This document shows positions 1 through 5,631 of a stretch of DNA of 5,631 bases, piece after piece. The notes under the pieces are model-generated. The model saw nothing but the letters and a program-made list of their open reading frames with translations, had not been told where the DNA came from and ran no database searches. The stretch is from assembly GCA_964354485.1 (NCBI GenBank), contig CAYGZY010000151.1, forward strand, positions 1 to 5,631, given 5' to 3'. A program made the position numbers and the translations under genes. Each line of letters starts with the position of its first letter. The first letter of the stretch is position 1. Origin of the DNA: CAYGXH01 sp964354485. GTDB lineage: Bacteria; Bacteroidota; Ignavibacteria; UBA10030; SZUA-254.

Positions 1-366
1 TGCACCGCAAGTTTTACGCAGATCGCCGGAATCGAAGGACTCACAGGACCATGGGATGAAGTTCGTCGCATGGTAGGAGAGTTCAAGAAGAGACGCGATG
101 TGATCGTAGATGGATTAAATTCCATTCCGGGCATCAAGTGCCATCGACCGCACGGCGCTTTCTACGTTTTCCCCAATATAAAAGGCACCGGCATGAACTC
201 AAGGGATCTCGCCGATGCACTTCTGAACGAAGCAGGAGTAGCGTGCCTTTCGGGAACAGCATTCGGTAAATACGGCGAGGGCTACATCAGATTCTCCTAT
301 GCGAATTCGATCCCGAATATCGAAACTGCGCTTGAGAGCATCCGATCTTTTCTTCAAAAAAAGTAA
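1..366 (+). CDS. Aminotransferase class I/II (aspartate aminotransferase family), C-terminal part, 5' truncated by window
   Basis: The open frame begins at base 1 in phase and ends at TAA 364-366, giving the last 121 residues; the start lies upstream of the window. The fragment matches the C-terminal half of fold-type I, PLP-dependent aminotransferases. It opens with CTASFTQIAGIEGLTGP, the stretch following the active-site lysine region. Next comes a helix with F-K-K-R-R-D, then the small-domain strand with PHGAFYVFPNI, and a V-A-C-L-S-G-T-A-F-G loop. Near the end, G-Y-I-R-F-S-Y-A contains the arginine (codon 289-291) that in this family binds the substrate alpha-carboxylate. The PLP lysine itself is outside the window. 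By family it would transfer an amino group between an amino acid (often aspartate) and 2-oxoglutarate in the cytoplasm; the exact substrate cannot be told from this part. It is separated from the next gene by 338 non-coding bases and is probably not in the same operon. Confidence 0.9.
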   Translation, partial: CTASFTQIAGIEGLTGPWDEVRRMVGEFKKRRDVIVDGLNSIPGIKCHRPHGAFYVFPNIKGTGMNSRDLADALLNEAGVACLSGTAFGKYGEGYIRFSYANSIPNIETALESIRSFLQKK

Positions 367-381
367 TACTACAGAGAAGTA

Positions 382-430
382 AAACCTCCGACATTTATCT
401 CGGCTCAAACTAGTAAAATGTCGGAGGTTT
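382..430. repeat. Stem-loop 1: perfect 15-bp inverted repeat, possible transcript end of the aminotransferase gene
   Basis: The arms AAACCTCCGACATTT (382-396) and AAATGTCGGAGGTTT (416-430) are exact reverse complements, separated by a 19-nt loop (397-415). It starts 15 bases after the aminotransferase stop, a usual place for a terminator or 3'-end stabilising hairpin. No T-run follows (the next bases are GACGAACAAG), so it does not fit a classical intrinsic terminator. A related stem-loop at 489-535 suggests a repeat family of REP/BIME type, whose function may be to protect or end the transcript. Confidence 0.75.
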
Positions 431-448
431 GACGAACAAGTTAAACGC

Positions 449-486
449 ATCTCCCCTTTTCCAAGGGGGAAATTATAGAGGGGATT
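449..486. repeat. C/G-rich short hairpin element between the two stem-loops
   Basis: CCCCTT (453-458) and AAGGGG (463-468) form a 6-bp hairpin with a 4-base loop. A second G-run (480-483), followed by ATT, could pair with the same C-run as an alternative fold. The stretch has the look of short C-run/G-run repeats found dispersed between genes in many bacterial genomes. That family assignment is from memory, and copy number cannot be seen in a single window. Confidence 0.45.
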
Positions 487-488
487 AT

Positions 489-535
489 AACTTCCAATAT
501 TTGTCTCTGATACCGTATAGAAAATATCGGAAGTT
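489..535. repeat. Stem-loop 2: imperfect 14-bp inverted repeat related to stem-loop 1
   Basis: The left arm AACTTCCAATATTT (489-502) and right arm AAATATCGGAAGTT (522-535) pair at 13 of 14 positions, with one A-C mismatch, around a 19-nt loop (503-521). Arm sequence and loop length both match stem-loop 1 (shared pattern AACYTCCRAYATTT), so the two are probably diverged copies of one element. Only GTTTGGGG follows, so a classical intrinsic terminator is unlikely here too. Confidence 0.65.
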
Positions 536-547
536 TGGGGTTGCCGC

Positions 548-576
548 CCTCTGCGTCTTGCGATTAAATGATTAAA
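548..576. repeat. Possible fragment of a dispersed intergenic repeat, with a short tandem repeat
   Basis: The bases CCTCTGCGTCTTGCGATTAAA (548-568, all but the last few shown by pattern) resemble a repeat of CTCTGCGTCT-type sequence seen between genes in many unrelated bacteria; this is recognition from memory. It is followed directly by a second GATTAAA, giving GATTAAAT-GATTAAAG (562-577). No function is evident. Confidence 0.3.
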
Positions 577-656
577 GTGCAGAATTCCGCCTGTCCCGGC
601 ATTTTCCGCTCCATCTTCACAGATATTTTTCTAACTTACCGCTTACTCTCATCTTT

Positions 657-676
657 TTTGAGTTTTCTCACTCAAA
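657..676. promoter_or_regulatory. Operator-like inverted repeat over the -35 box
   Basis: TTTGAGT (657-663) and ACTCAAA (670-676) are a perfect 7-bp inverted repeat with a 6-base spacer. The left half contains the -35 box and the right half lies in the promoter spacer, so a dimeric protein bound here would block RNA polymerase. The two-half-site geometry fits a dimeric repressor, but no regulator gene is in the window. Chance occurrence in this T-rich stretch is possible. Confidence 0.4.
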
Positions 677-686
677 CTTGTATATT
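658..686 (+). promoter_or_regulatory. Sigma70-like promoter for the three-gene operon
   Basis: A -35 box TTGAGT (658-663) and a -10 box TATATT (681-686) are separated by exactly 17 bases; each is close to the TTGACA/TATAAT consensus. The sequence also loosely fits the Bacteroidetes-type pattern TTTG-N19/20-TAnnTTTG. Transcription would begin near base 693, leaving a leader of only about 12 bases before the ATG at 705. It is the only well-formed promoter I found upstream of the ATP-grasp gene, and the downstream genes follow with almost no gaps. The call is by inspection only. Confidence 0.6.
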
Positions 687-704
687 GGAACTGGATTGCT
701 ATAT

Positions 705-1616
705 ATGAGAACATTTGACCTGGCAATTGCCTGGAACTGGGAGTACGACCATGACTTCATCAGCGGCATCGAACACGAATGTGCTGTCAGGGGAGTCACG
801 ACGTACCGGATTGATCCGCATAATCTGAAGAATACACTCGAAGGTCTCCGCAATAGCGAGGTCGCCTTCCGGGGGTACTACGACCGTGCATCGGACGCTG
901 ATGCAGCATTTATTCCTCTCGTCGAATGGATGGAAAGCAACGCGCAATTCCTCATCAATCCGTATCGGTGTGTTTTACTCGCAATCGACAAGGCAACGAT
1001 GCACATGGAACTGATGTCCGGCGGACTGAATGTTCCTGATACCATTATCATACCTCCGTTTAATCAATGTAAATCGATTACGCTGGAAAACCACGAACTC
1101 GATCGATTACACAAACCGTTCGTCATCAAGCCGGCCAACACAACCGGCGGAGGAACGGGGGTAATCCTCAACGCAACAAAAATTGAAGACATCTTAAAAG
1201 CACGGCAGGAAAATCGGGACGATAAGTACCTCGTCCAGGAAACAATCTATCCGAAACTTCTCAACGGAAAACGCGGATGGTTCAGGGTCTATTTTGCATT
1301 CGGTGAAATCATCCCCTGCTGGTGGGACAATGTCACCCACAAGTACACACAATTACTAGCTGAGGAAGAACGGGATTTCCAGCTGCATGAACTCCGGAAC
1401 ACCATGATGGCTATCCACCGGGGTTGCGAACTTGATTTCTTTTCCTCAGAAATCGCTCTGACAGACAGTATGAAATTTATCGTTGTCGACTACGTGAACG
1501 AGGTGTGCGATATGCGGCTCCAATCGGTTCATTACAACGGCGCTCCTGATGCAGTGGTTCATAGGATCGAGTGGCTCCTCGTAGAACATGTACATAAGCG
1601 CCTTTCCGCAGTGTGA
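705..1616 (+). CDS. ATP-grasp domain protein of unknown substrate
   Basis: This encodes 303 residues with no signal peptide or membrane segment, so it is cytoplasmic. Residues 1-90 look like the N-terminal pre-ATP-grasp domain. ATP-grasp signatures follow: D95-K96 before a helix and G-L-N-V-P-D-T (107-113); the nucleotide-binding lysine in F-V-I-K-P (K142); the glycine-rich loop T-T-G-G-G-T-G-V (146-153); Y-L-V-Q-E (175-179); R194 in G-W-F-R-V-Y; and candidate metal ligands E249, D262 and N265 in V-V-D-Y-V-N-E-V. The family usually joins a carboxylate to an amine or thiol through an acyl-phosphate, using ATP; the substrate cannot be read from the sequence. ATG 705 is chosen because the longer frame from TTG 678 would start upstream of the predicted -10 box. 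It lies 22 bases before the GH13 gene and is probably co-transcribed with it and the GlgC-like gene. I do not recognise a named family. Confidence 0.85.
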   Translation: MRTFDLAIAWNWEYDHDFISGIEHECAVRGVTTYRIDPHNLKNTLEGLRNSEVAFRGYYDRASDADAAFIPLVEWMESNAQFLINPYRCVLLAIDKATMHMELMSGGLNVPDTIIIPPFNQCKSITLENHELDRLHKPFVIKPANTTGGGTGVILNATKIEDILKARQENRDDKYLVQETIYPKLLNGKRGWFRVYFAFGEIIPCWWDNVTHKYTQLLAEEERDFQLHELRNTMMAIHRGCELDFFSSEIALTDSMKFIVVDYVNEVCDMRLQSVHYNGAPDAVVHRIEWLLVEHVHKRLSAV

Positions 1617-1626
1617 GAGTAAACAT

Positions 1627-1631
1627 GAGAG
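1627..1631 (+). promoter_or_regulatory. Ribosome binding site that supports the GH13 start at 1639
   Basis: GAGAG lies 7 bases before ATG 1639, a good spacing for a Shine-Dalgarno site. The alternative in-frame ATG at 1588 lies inside the ATP-grasp gene and has no comparable site upstream. This favours 1639. Confidence 0.5.
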
Positions 1632-1638
1632 ATATTAC

Positions 1639-4600
1639 ATGATCATCCGGCTGACAAAATTTGAGACATCTGAGGACAAGACATTGCCGGCATGCCTCCG
1701 ACCGGAAAGACACAAGAATCGTTCCGACAATCGATCAGGCAATCTTCATCCTGTCTATGAATTTCACATCCACGCATCAGCACGGTTGAAATACGGAGTC
1801 GACGATTCGCTCTTCATGCAGAGCGGTAATGTCGTCTTCCCGAATTTCAGAACGGTTCGGATACTTGCCGACCGGATGAACGAAGTCCGACACCTTCCCG
1901 GCGACAAAATCCGACCCGGCGACCTCAATGCGATGGGACTCATCGACGAAATTTATCATTATGTCATTCGGCTCTACGAAGAAAGCGCAAATCCGAAAGT
2001 TTTCCACAGAGCGCTCGCGCTCCTCAATGCTGCACCCGGACAGGCTCCGACAGAAAGCTGCCTGCGAACATTCGGAGAGTTTTTTCCGCCTCTGGATGTC
2101 TACCGAAATAAGCTGACCATCGATCAGTACCTCCGGCAATCCGCAGGATCAAAACCTCACACAGAGGTTATACTCGAAGAACTGATCATGCTCTATTTCG
2201 CGAACTTCAATCCGGCTTTCACTCATTTCAGAGAATTATTCATTGATACCGAGCTTGCGGAAAAAACCCGCTACGGAAAAATAATTAAAACGCTCGAATC
2301 ATTTTTCACCAAAGAAAAACCTTTCGGTCCCGACAATCAGCATATATTTGATCTCCTCAAGGCTCCGATTCTGGCATCTCCCGACAGTCTGCAGGGTCAA
2401 CTCGCTTACATCCGGAAGTATTGGGGTCTTCTTTTATCCGAAAAATTTCTGAAAAAAATACTCAGTGCCGGCGACCTGATGAAGGAAGATTTACGGCTCA
2501 TCCTGCCGGGACCGTCTCAGACGCCTCCGGTTCCTCTCTACACCACGAACGCACTGAAGGGAATCAGCGATCTGGACCTTGAACGATTCACAGCCGATAC
2601 CGATTGGATGCCGAACGTTGTCCTCATAGCGAAGAATATTTACGTGTGGATGCATCAGCTCTCAATCCTGTATCAGCGTTCGATTACGAAACTTCACGAA
2701 ATTCCCGACGAGGAACTTGATCAGCTTGCACGATGGAACATCAATGCCCTCTGGCTGATCGGAGTATGGGAACGGAGCTCAGCATCCCAGAAAATCAAGC
2801 AGTGGACCGGAAATCCCGAGGCAGCCGCATCTGCCTACTCGCTCTTTGATTATATCATTGCACACGATATAGGCGGTGAGGAATCCTTCCAGAACCTCCG
2901 TTACCGTGCCGGACAGCGGGGCATCCGTCTTGCGAGCGATATGGTCCCAAATCATATGGGAATCTTTTCAAAGTGGATCATAGAACATCCCGAGTATTTC
3001 ATACAGTCATCTTATCCCCCGTTTCCGAACTACCGCTTTACGGGCGGAAATCTCTCCGAGAATCCGAACGTGGATATTCGCATCGAAGATGGCTACTGGA
3101 ACAGGCGTGATGCAGCAGTCGCGTTCCAGCGTGTTGATACCGGTACGGGGGAAACCCGTTACATATACCACGGGAACGACGGTACTCATATGCCCTGGAA
3201 CGATACAGCACAGCTTAACTTTCTCCGGGCGGAAGTGCGGGAAGCAGTTATCCAGACGATCATGCACGTGGCACGCAAGTTCCCCATTATACGTTTCGAC
3301 GCCGCTATGACCCTGACGAAGCGTCATTATCAGCGTCTCTGGTTTCCTACTCCCGGAAGCGGAGGAGATATTCCCTCCCGTGCCGATCACGCCCTCTCAA
3401 CGGAAGAATTCAACGCGCTCATACCAAACGAATTCTGGCGCGAGGTCGTGGATAGGATAAACAGTGAAATGCCGAACACCCTCCTGCTCGCTGAAGCATT
3501 CTGGCTACTGGAAGGATATTTTGTCCGCACTCTGGGCATGCACCGCGTCTACAACAGCGCGTTCATGCATATGCTCATGAAAGAAGAAAATTCTAAGTAC
3601 AGGGAATTGATAAAAAATACATTGCACTACAATCCGGAAATCTTGAAACGCTATGTGAACTTCATGAGCAATCCCGACGAAGAAACAGCCATTGCACAAT
3701 TCGGAAAGGATGATAAGTACTTCGGGGTAGCGCTCATGATGGCAACCCTGCCCGGTCTGCCGATGTTTGCACACGGACAAATCGAAGGGTACGCAGAGAA
3801 ATACGGCATGGAGTACAAGCGTGCGTACCATGACGAAGAACCCGACATGCACCTCGTAAACCGGCATGAAGAGGAAATTTTTCCGCTACTCCAGCGCCGC
3901 TACCTCTTCAGTCAGGTGAACTACTTTGAACTGTATAATTTGATCGATCCGCATGGAAACGTAAATGAAGATGTTATTGTATTCTCGAACATGCACGGCG
4001 GAGAACGCGCCCTCATTTGCTTCTATAATAAATATAAGGAGACGGTAGGATGGATCAAGCACACGGTGGGACGGAACATCGGATCGACGGAACATCCGCA
4101 CATCACATACAAAAACCTCGGACAGGGACTTGCGATCTCACATGCTGAAAATGTATTCTACACGTTTAGAGATTACAAAACACAGCTCGAATACATCCGT
4201 TCCGCGCAAGAACTCCACGAGCGGGGCCTCTACACCGAGCTGAAAGCTTTCAGCTATCATGTCTTTCTCGATTTTAAGGAAATTACTGATACAAGCGGTG
4301 ATTACGAAAAACTAAGAAGACACCTCCACGGCAAAGGGACACCCGATCTGCAAGAAGAGCTACACATGGTAAAGGTATTCCCGGTTTTTCTTAAGCTGTC
4401 GGAGCTCGTCGGTAAAAATGCGATCAAAGCATTTACCGATGCACTCCGTTTGCTGGATTTTAACATGACGAACATCGACGTACCTCTGAAACCGGTCTTC
4501 AGCAGCTATGAACCGTTTATGCGAGCAGTGATGACATATCTTGGCACCTCCCACGATGCGCATCCCGCCGTTGAGAAATTCAAGGAGAAAGTTCTCCACA

Positions 4601-5157
4601 TCCATAGCATTCTGTCTGCCGCATGTCACACGGATAGCGGGATGATTGTCGATCTCACACAAGAAGACAACTTGTTTATTCTGTATATTTATACGGTTAT
4701 CACTAGCATTGAACAAACAATACAAAAAAAATTATTTAAACTCTTTCGCCTCGGGAAAGCTTTTGAGGATATTACCGCCACCCTCGGCATTGACGATCAG
4801 CGTGTTGTATATGTGAACAATTACCTCCGGCTTTTCCTCTCTGACGAATTTCCTCCTGATTCCGGATTTTTCCGGCAGGACACCCTCATCCATATGCTTG
4901 ATCATCCCGAAGTCCGGGTTATTATAAAATGTAATGATCACGATGGCATACTGTACTACAACAAGGAACGGATGGAGGAACTGCTAAGATGGATATACAC
5001 ACTTTTCCTTCTGAGTAATGAGGTCACAACTGGCACGCAGCGAAAATCTGCTGAGGCACTCCTTAGAAAACTCCTTGAGGCATCCGAGCGATCAAGATTT
5101 AGACTTGAGGAATTTAAATTACGGATTTCCCAAACGGAGGTAAAACATCATGCATGA
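1639..5157 (+). CDS. Giant GH13 (alpha-amylase family) protein with long N- and C-terminal extensions
   Basis: This encodes 1172 residues, roughly double a usual GH13 enzyme, with no signal peptide, so it should act on alpha-glucans inside the cell. Residues 1-330 are an extension I do not recognise. The barrel begins near 333 (N-I-Y-V-W-M-H). Motifs follow in order: N-A-L-W-L-I-G-V-W-E-R (369-379); S-A-Y-S-L-F-D-Y (398-405); region I DMVPNH (434-439); region V T-A-Q-L-N (523-527); region II R-F-D with catalytic nucleophile D554 and a His at 563; region III A-E-A-F with acid/base E619; region IV N-P-D with D680; then G-L-P-M-F-A-H-G-Q-I-E-G (706-717). The catalytic triad is complete, so activity is likely. 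Region IV is odd: the usual His of N-H-D is Pro679. After M-H-G-G-E-R-A-L (785-792) about 380 mostly helical residues follow, possibly for binding or assembly. Hydrolase, transferase or branching activity cannot be distinguished by eye. Confidence 0.88.
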   Translation: MIIRLTKFETSEDKTLPACLRPERHKNRSDNRSGNLHPVYEFHIHASARLKYGVDDSLFMQSGNVVFPNFRTVRILADRMNEVRHLPGDKIRPGDLNAMGLIDEIYHYVIRLYEESANPKVFHRALALLNAAPGQAPTESCLRTFGEFFPPLDVYRNKLTIDQYLRQSAGSKPHTEVILEELIMLYFANFNPAFTHFRELFIDTELAEKTRYGKIIKTLESFFTKEKPFGPDNQHIFDLLKAPILASPDSLQGQLAYIRKYWGLLLSEKFLKKILSAGDLMKEDLRLILPGPSQTPPVPLYTTNALKGISDLDLERFTADTDWMPNVVLIAKNIYVWMHQLSILYQRSITKLHEIPDEELDQLARWNINALWLIGVWERSSASQKIKQWTGNPEAAASAYSLFDYIIAHDIGGEESFQNLRYRAGQRGIRLASDMVPNHMGIFSKWIIEHPEYFIQSSYPPFPNYRFTGGNLSENPNVDIRIEDGYWNRRDAAVAFQRVDTGTGETRYIYHGNDGTHMPWNDTAQLNFLRAEVREAVIQTIMHVARKFPIIRFDAAMTLTKRHYQRLWFPTPGSGGDIPSRADHALSTEEFNALIPNEFWREVVDRINSEMPNTLLLAEAFWLLEGYFVRTLGMHRVYNSAFMHMLMKEENSKYRELIKNTLHYNPEILKRYVNFMSNPDEETAIAQFGKDDKYFGVALMMATLPGLPMFAHGQIEGYAEKYGMEYKRAYHDEEPDMHLVNRHEEEIFPLLQRRYLFSQVNYFELYNLIDPHGNVNEDVIVFSNMHGGERALICFYNKYKETVGWIKHTVGRNIGSTEHPHITYKNLGQGLAISHAENVFYTFRDYKTQLEYIRSAQELHERGLYTELKAFSYHVFLDFKEITDTSGDYEKLRRHLHGKGTPDLQEELHMVKVFPVFLKLSELVGKNAIKAFTDALRLLDFNMTNIDVPLKPVFSSYEPFMRAVMTYLGTSHDAHPAVEKFKEKVLHIHSILSAACHTDSGMIVDLTQEDNLFILYIYTVITSIEQTIQKKLFKLFRLGKAFEDITATLGIDDQRVVYVNNYLRLFLSDEFPPDSGFFRQDTLIHMLDHPEVRVIIKCNDHDGILYYNKERMEELLRWIYTLFLLSNEVTTGTQRKSAEALLRKLLEASERSRFRLEEFKLRISQTEVKHHA
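5136..5141 (+). promoter_or_regulatory. Strong Shine-Dalgarno site for the GlgC-like gene
   Basis: GGAGGT lies 8 bases before ATG 5150, inside the last codons of the GH13 gene. It fixes the GlgC-like start and, with the 8-base gene overlap, suggests translational coupling between the two proteins. Confidence 0.8.
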
Positions 5158-5631
5158 CACATTAGCAATAATTTTGGGTGGCGGGCGCGGGGAGCGTCTT
5201 TTTCCACTTACCAAGGTCCGCGCGAAACCCGCGCTCCCCCTTGCAGGGAATTACCGTCTGATTGACATTCCTGTAAGCAATTGTATTAATTCTGATATCA
5301 GAAAAATCTTTGTACTGACGCAGTTCAATTCGGCATCACTTAACAGGCATATCTCCACAACATACTGCTTCTCACCGTTCATGAAGGGTTTCGTGGAAGT
5401 TCTTGCAGCCCAGCAAACGACAACGAGTCCGGAATGGTTTCAGGGAACGGCCGATGCAGTAAGAAAGATACTGTGGGTTATTGCCCCGCACACGGAGCAA
5501 AACCTGCTCCTACTTTCGGGCGAACATCTTTATCTGATCCATTATCCACAGTTCGTTAAAGCCCACAAGGACACAGACTCAGACATTACCATTGCGACGA
5601 TCCCAGTGGCAGAGTCACATGCTTCAAATTT
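5150..5631 (+). CDS. glgC: GlgC-like glucose-1-phosphate adenylyltransferase (ADP-glucose pyrophosphorylase), 3' truncated by window
   Basis: The first 160 codons are present and the frame is open to the window end; family members are usually about 400-430 residues. Function by family: glucose-1-phosphate plus ATP gives ADP-glucose and pyrophosphate, the committed step of bacterial glycogen synthesis. Visible motifs are the nucleotide loop L-G-G-G-R-G-E-R-L (9-17), R24-A-K-P (24-27), G-N-Y-R-L-I-D-I-P-V-S-N-C-I-N-S (33-48), L-T-Q-F-N-S-A-S-L-N-R-H (56-67), and G-F-V-E-V-L-A-A-Q-Q-T (80-90) with W-F-Q-G-T-A-D-A-V-R (96-105). These match the cyanobacterial/plant type closely. Two oddities stand out: the family's S-G-D-H-x-Y motif reads S-G-E-H-L-Y (E125), and the following R-M-D-Y reads L-I-H-Y. 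The Asp is implicated in catalysis in the characterised enzymes, so this copy may be weak or regulatory. The gene overlaps the GH13 gene by 8 bases and has its own strong ribosome site. Confidence 0.88.
   Translation, partial: MHDTLAIILGGGRGERLFPLTKVRAKPALPLAGNYRLIDIPVSNCINSDIRKIFVLTQFNSASLNRHISTTYCFSPFMKGFVEVLAAQQTTTSPEWFQGTADAVRKILWVIAPHTEQNLLLLSGEHLYLIHYPQFVKAHKDTDSDITIATIPVAESHASN

Larger units (their letters stand above)
367..704. other. Intergenic region with repeats and promoter, no gene
   Basis: This 338-base gap has no convincing reading frame on either strand. From left to right it holds a strong 15-bp stem-loop, a C/G-rich short hairpin, a second related stem-loop, a fragment resembling a dispersed intergenic repeat, a pyrimidine-rich stretch at about 586-659, and a promoter with an overlapping inverted repeat. 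The first half looks like a mosaic of repeat elements and the last 50 bases look regulatory. I saw no tRNA, riboswitch or CRISPR structure in it. Confidence 0.8.

Noticed and set aside
382..440. Stem-loop 1 as a classical intrinsic terminator
   Set aside because: The hairpin is strong but no T-run follows it, and it has a related neighbour, so it is reported as a repeat with possible 3'-end role.
367..540. CRISPR array
   Set aside because: Only two repeat-like units are present, they are palindromic and imperfect, and there are no evenly spaced unique spacers or cas genes.
558..586. Alternative promoter TTGCGA-N17-AGAATT
   Set aside because: The -10 box is poor, and a better-formed promoter lies closer to the ATP-grasp start.
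678..704. TTG start giving a 312-residue ATP-grasp protein
   Set aside because: The TTG lies upstream of the predicted -10 box (681-686), so it would not be in the transcript, and ATG 705 begins a typical first strand (M-R-T-F-D-L-A-I-A).
705..1616. ATP-grasp protein as a glucan, water dikinase (starch-phosphorylating enzyme)
   Set aside because: Those enzymes are much larger and have a phosphohistidine domain of the PPDK type; neither is seen in this 303-residue protein.
1588..1638. Upstream ATG at 1588 as start of the GH13 gene
   Set aside because: It lies inside the ATP-grasp gene, would overlap it by 29 bases, adds 17 residues of no family character, and lacks a ribosome site; ATG 1639 has GAGAG 7 bases upstream.
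4724..4731. Run of eight A's as a programmed frameshift or sequencing error in the GH13 gene
   Set aside because: The frame continues unbroken for another 140 residues with consistent helical character and a downstream stop just at the GlgC-like start, so no shift is needed.
1777..4941. Long open frames on the minus strand inside the GH13 gene (for example 1777-2139, 3007-3390, 3505-3867, 4360-4725)
   Set aside because: They lie antisense within a gene with clear motifs, have no ribosome sites or recognisable protein features, and are expected shadows of a long coding frame.

Overview
This is bacterial DNA of moderate GC, almost entirely coding on the + strand. It holds the tail of one gene, a repeat-rich intergenic gap, and a tight three-gene cluster that runs off the right edge. 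I cannot assign a species. Genes 2-4 are packed close together, with good Shine-Dalgarno (SD) sites before two of them, and the ADP-glucose pyrophosphorylase resembles the cyanobacterial/plant type. The giant GH13 protein is of a kind I associate with green-sulfur/Ignavibacteria-type and neighbouring lineages. The Chlorobi/Ignavibacteria group is therefore my low-confidence guess.

Layout: (1) bases 1-366 are the C-terminal part of a fold-type I, PLP-dependent aminotransferase of the aspartate aminotransferase family. (2) Bases 367-704 are non-coding. They hold two related stem-loops, each with a 19-nt loop, flanking a C/G-rich hairpin, then a fragment that looks like a dispersed repeat. A sigma70-like promoter (TTGAGT-N17-TATATT) follows, its -35 box sitting in a perfect 7-bp inverted repeat that could be an operator. 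(3) Bases 705-1616 encode a 303-residue ATP-grasp protein of unknown substrate. (4) Bases 1639-5157 encode a 1172-residue cytoplasmic GH13 (alpha-amylase family) protein. It has all the usual GH13 motifs, a long N-terminal and a long C-terminal extension, and an unusual region IV (N-P-D instead of N-H-D). (5) Bases 5150-5631 are the start of a GlgC-like ADP-glucose pyrophosphorylase, overlapping the GH13 gene by 8 bases.

The last three genes look like one operon read from the promoter at about 658-686. GlgC normally makes ADP-glucose for glycogen, and a cytoplasmic GH13 enzyme would cut or rearrange alpha-glucan, so the operon most likely concerns intracellular alpha-glucan or a related glucoside. 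The ATP-grasp protein has no obvious place in known glycogen pathways and is the most intriguing part of the cluster. The GlgC-like protein carries Glu where the family has a conserved Asp (S-G-D-H-x-Y), so it may be a regulatory or altered subunit and not a standard enzyme.
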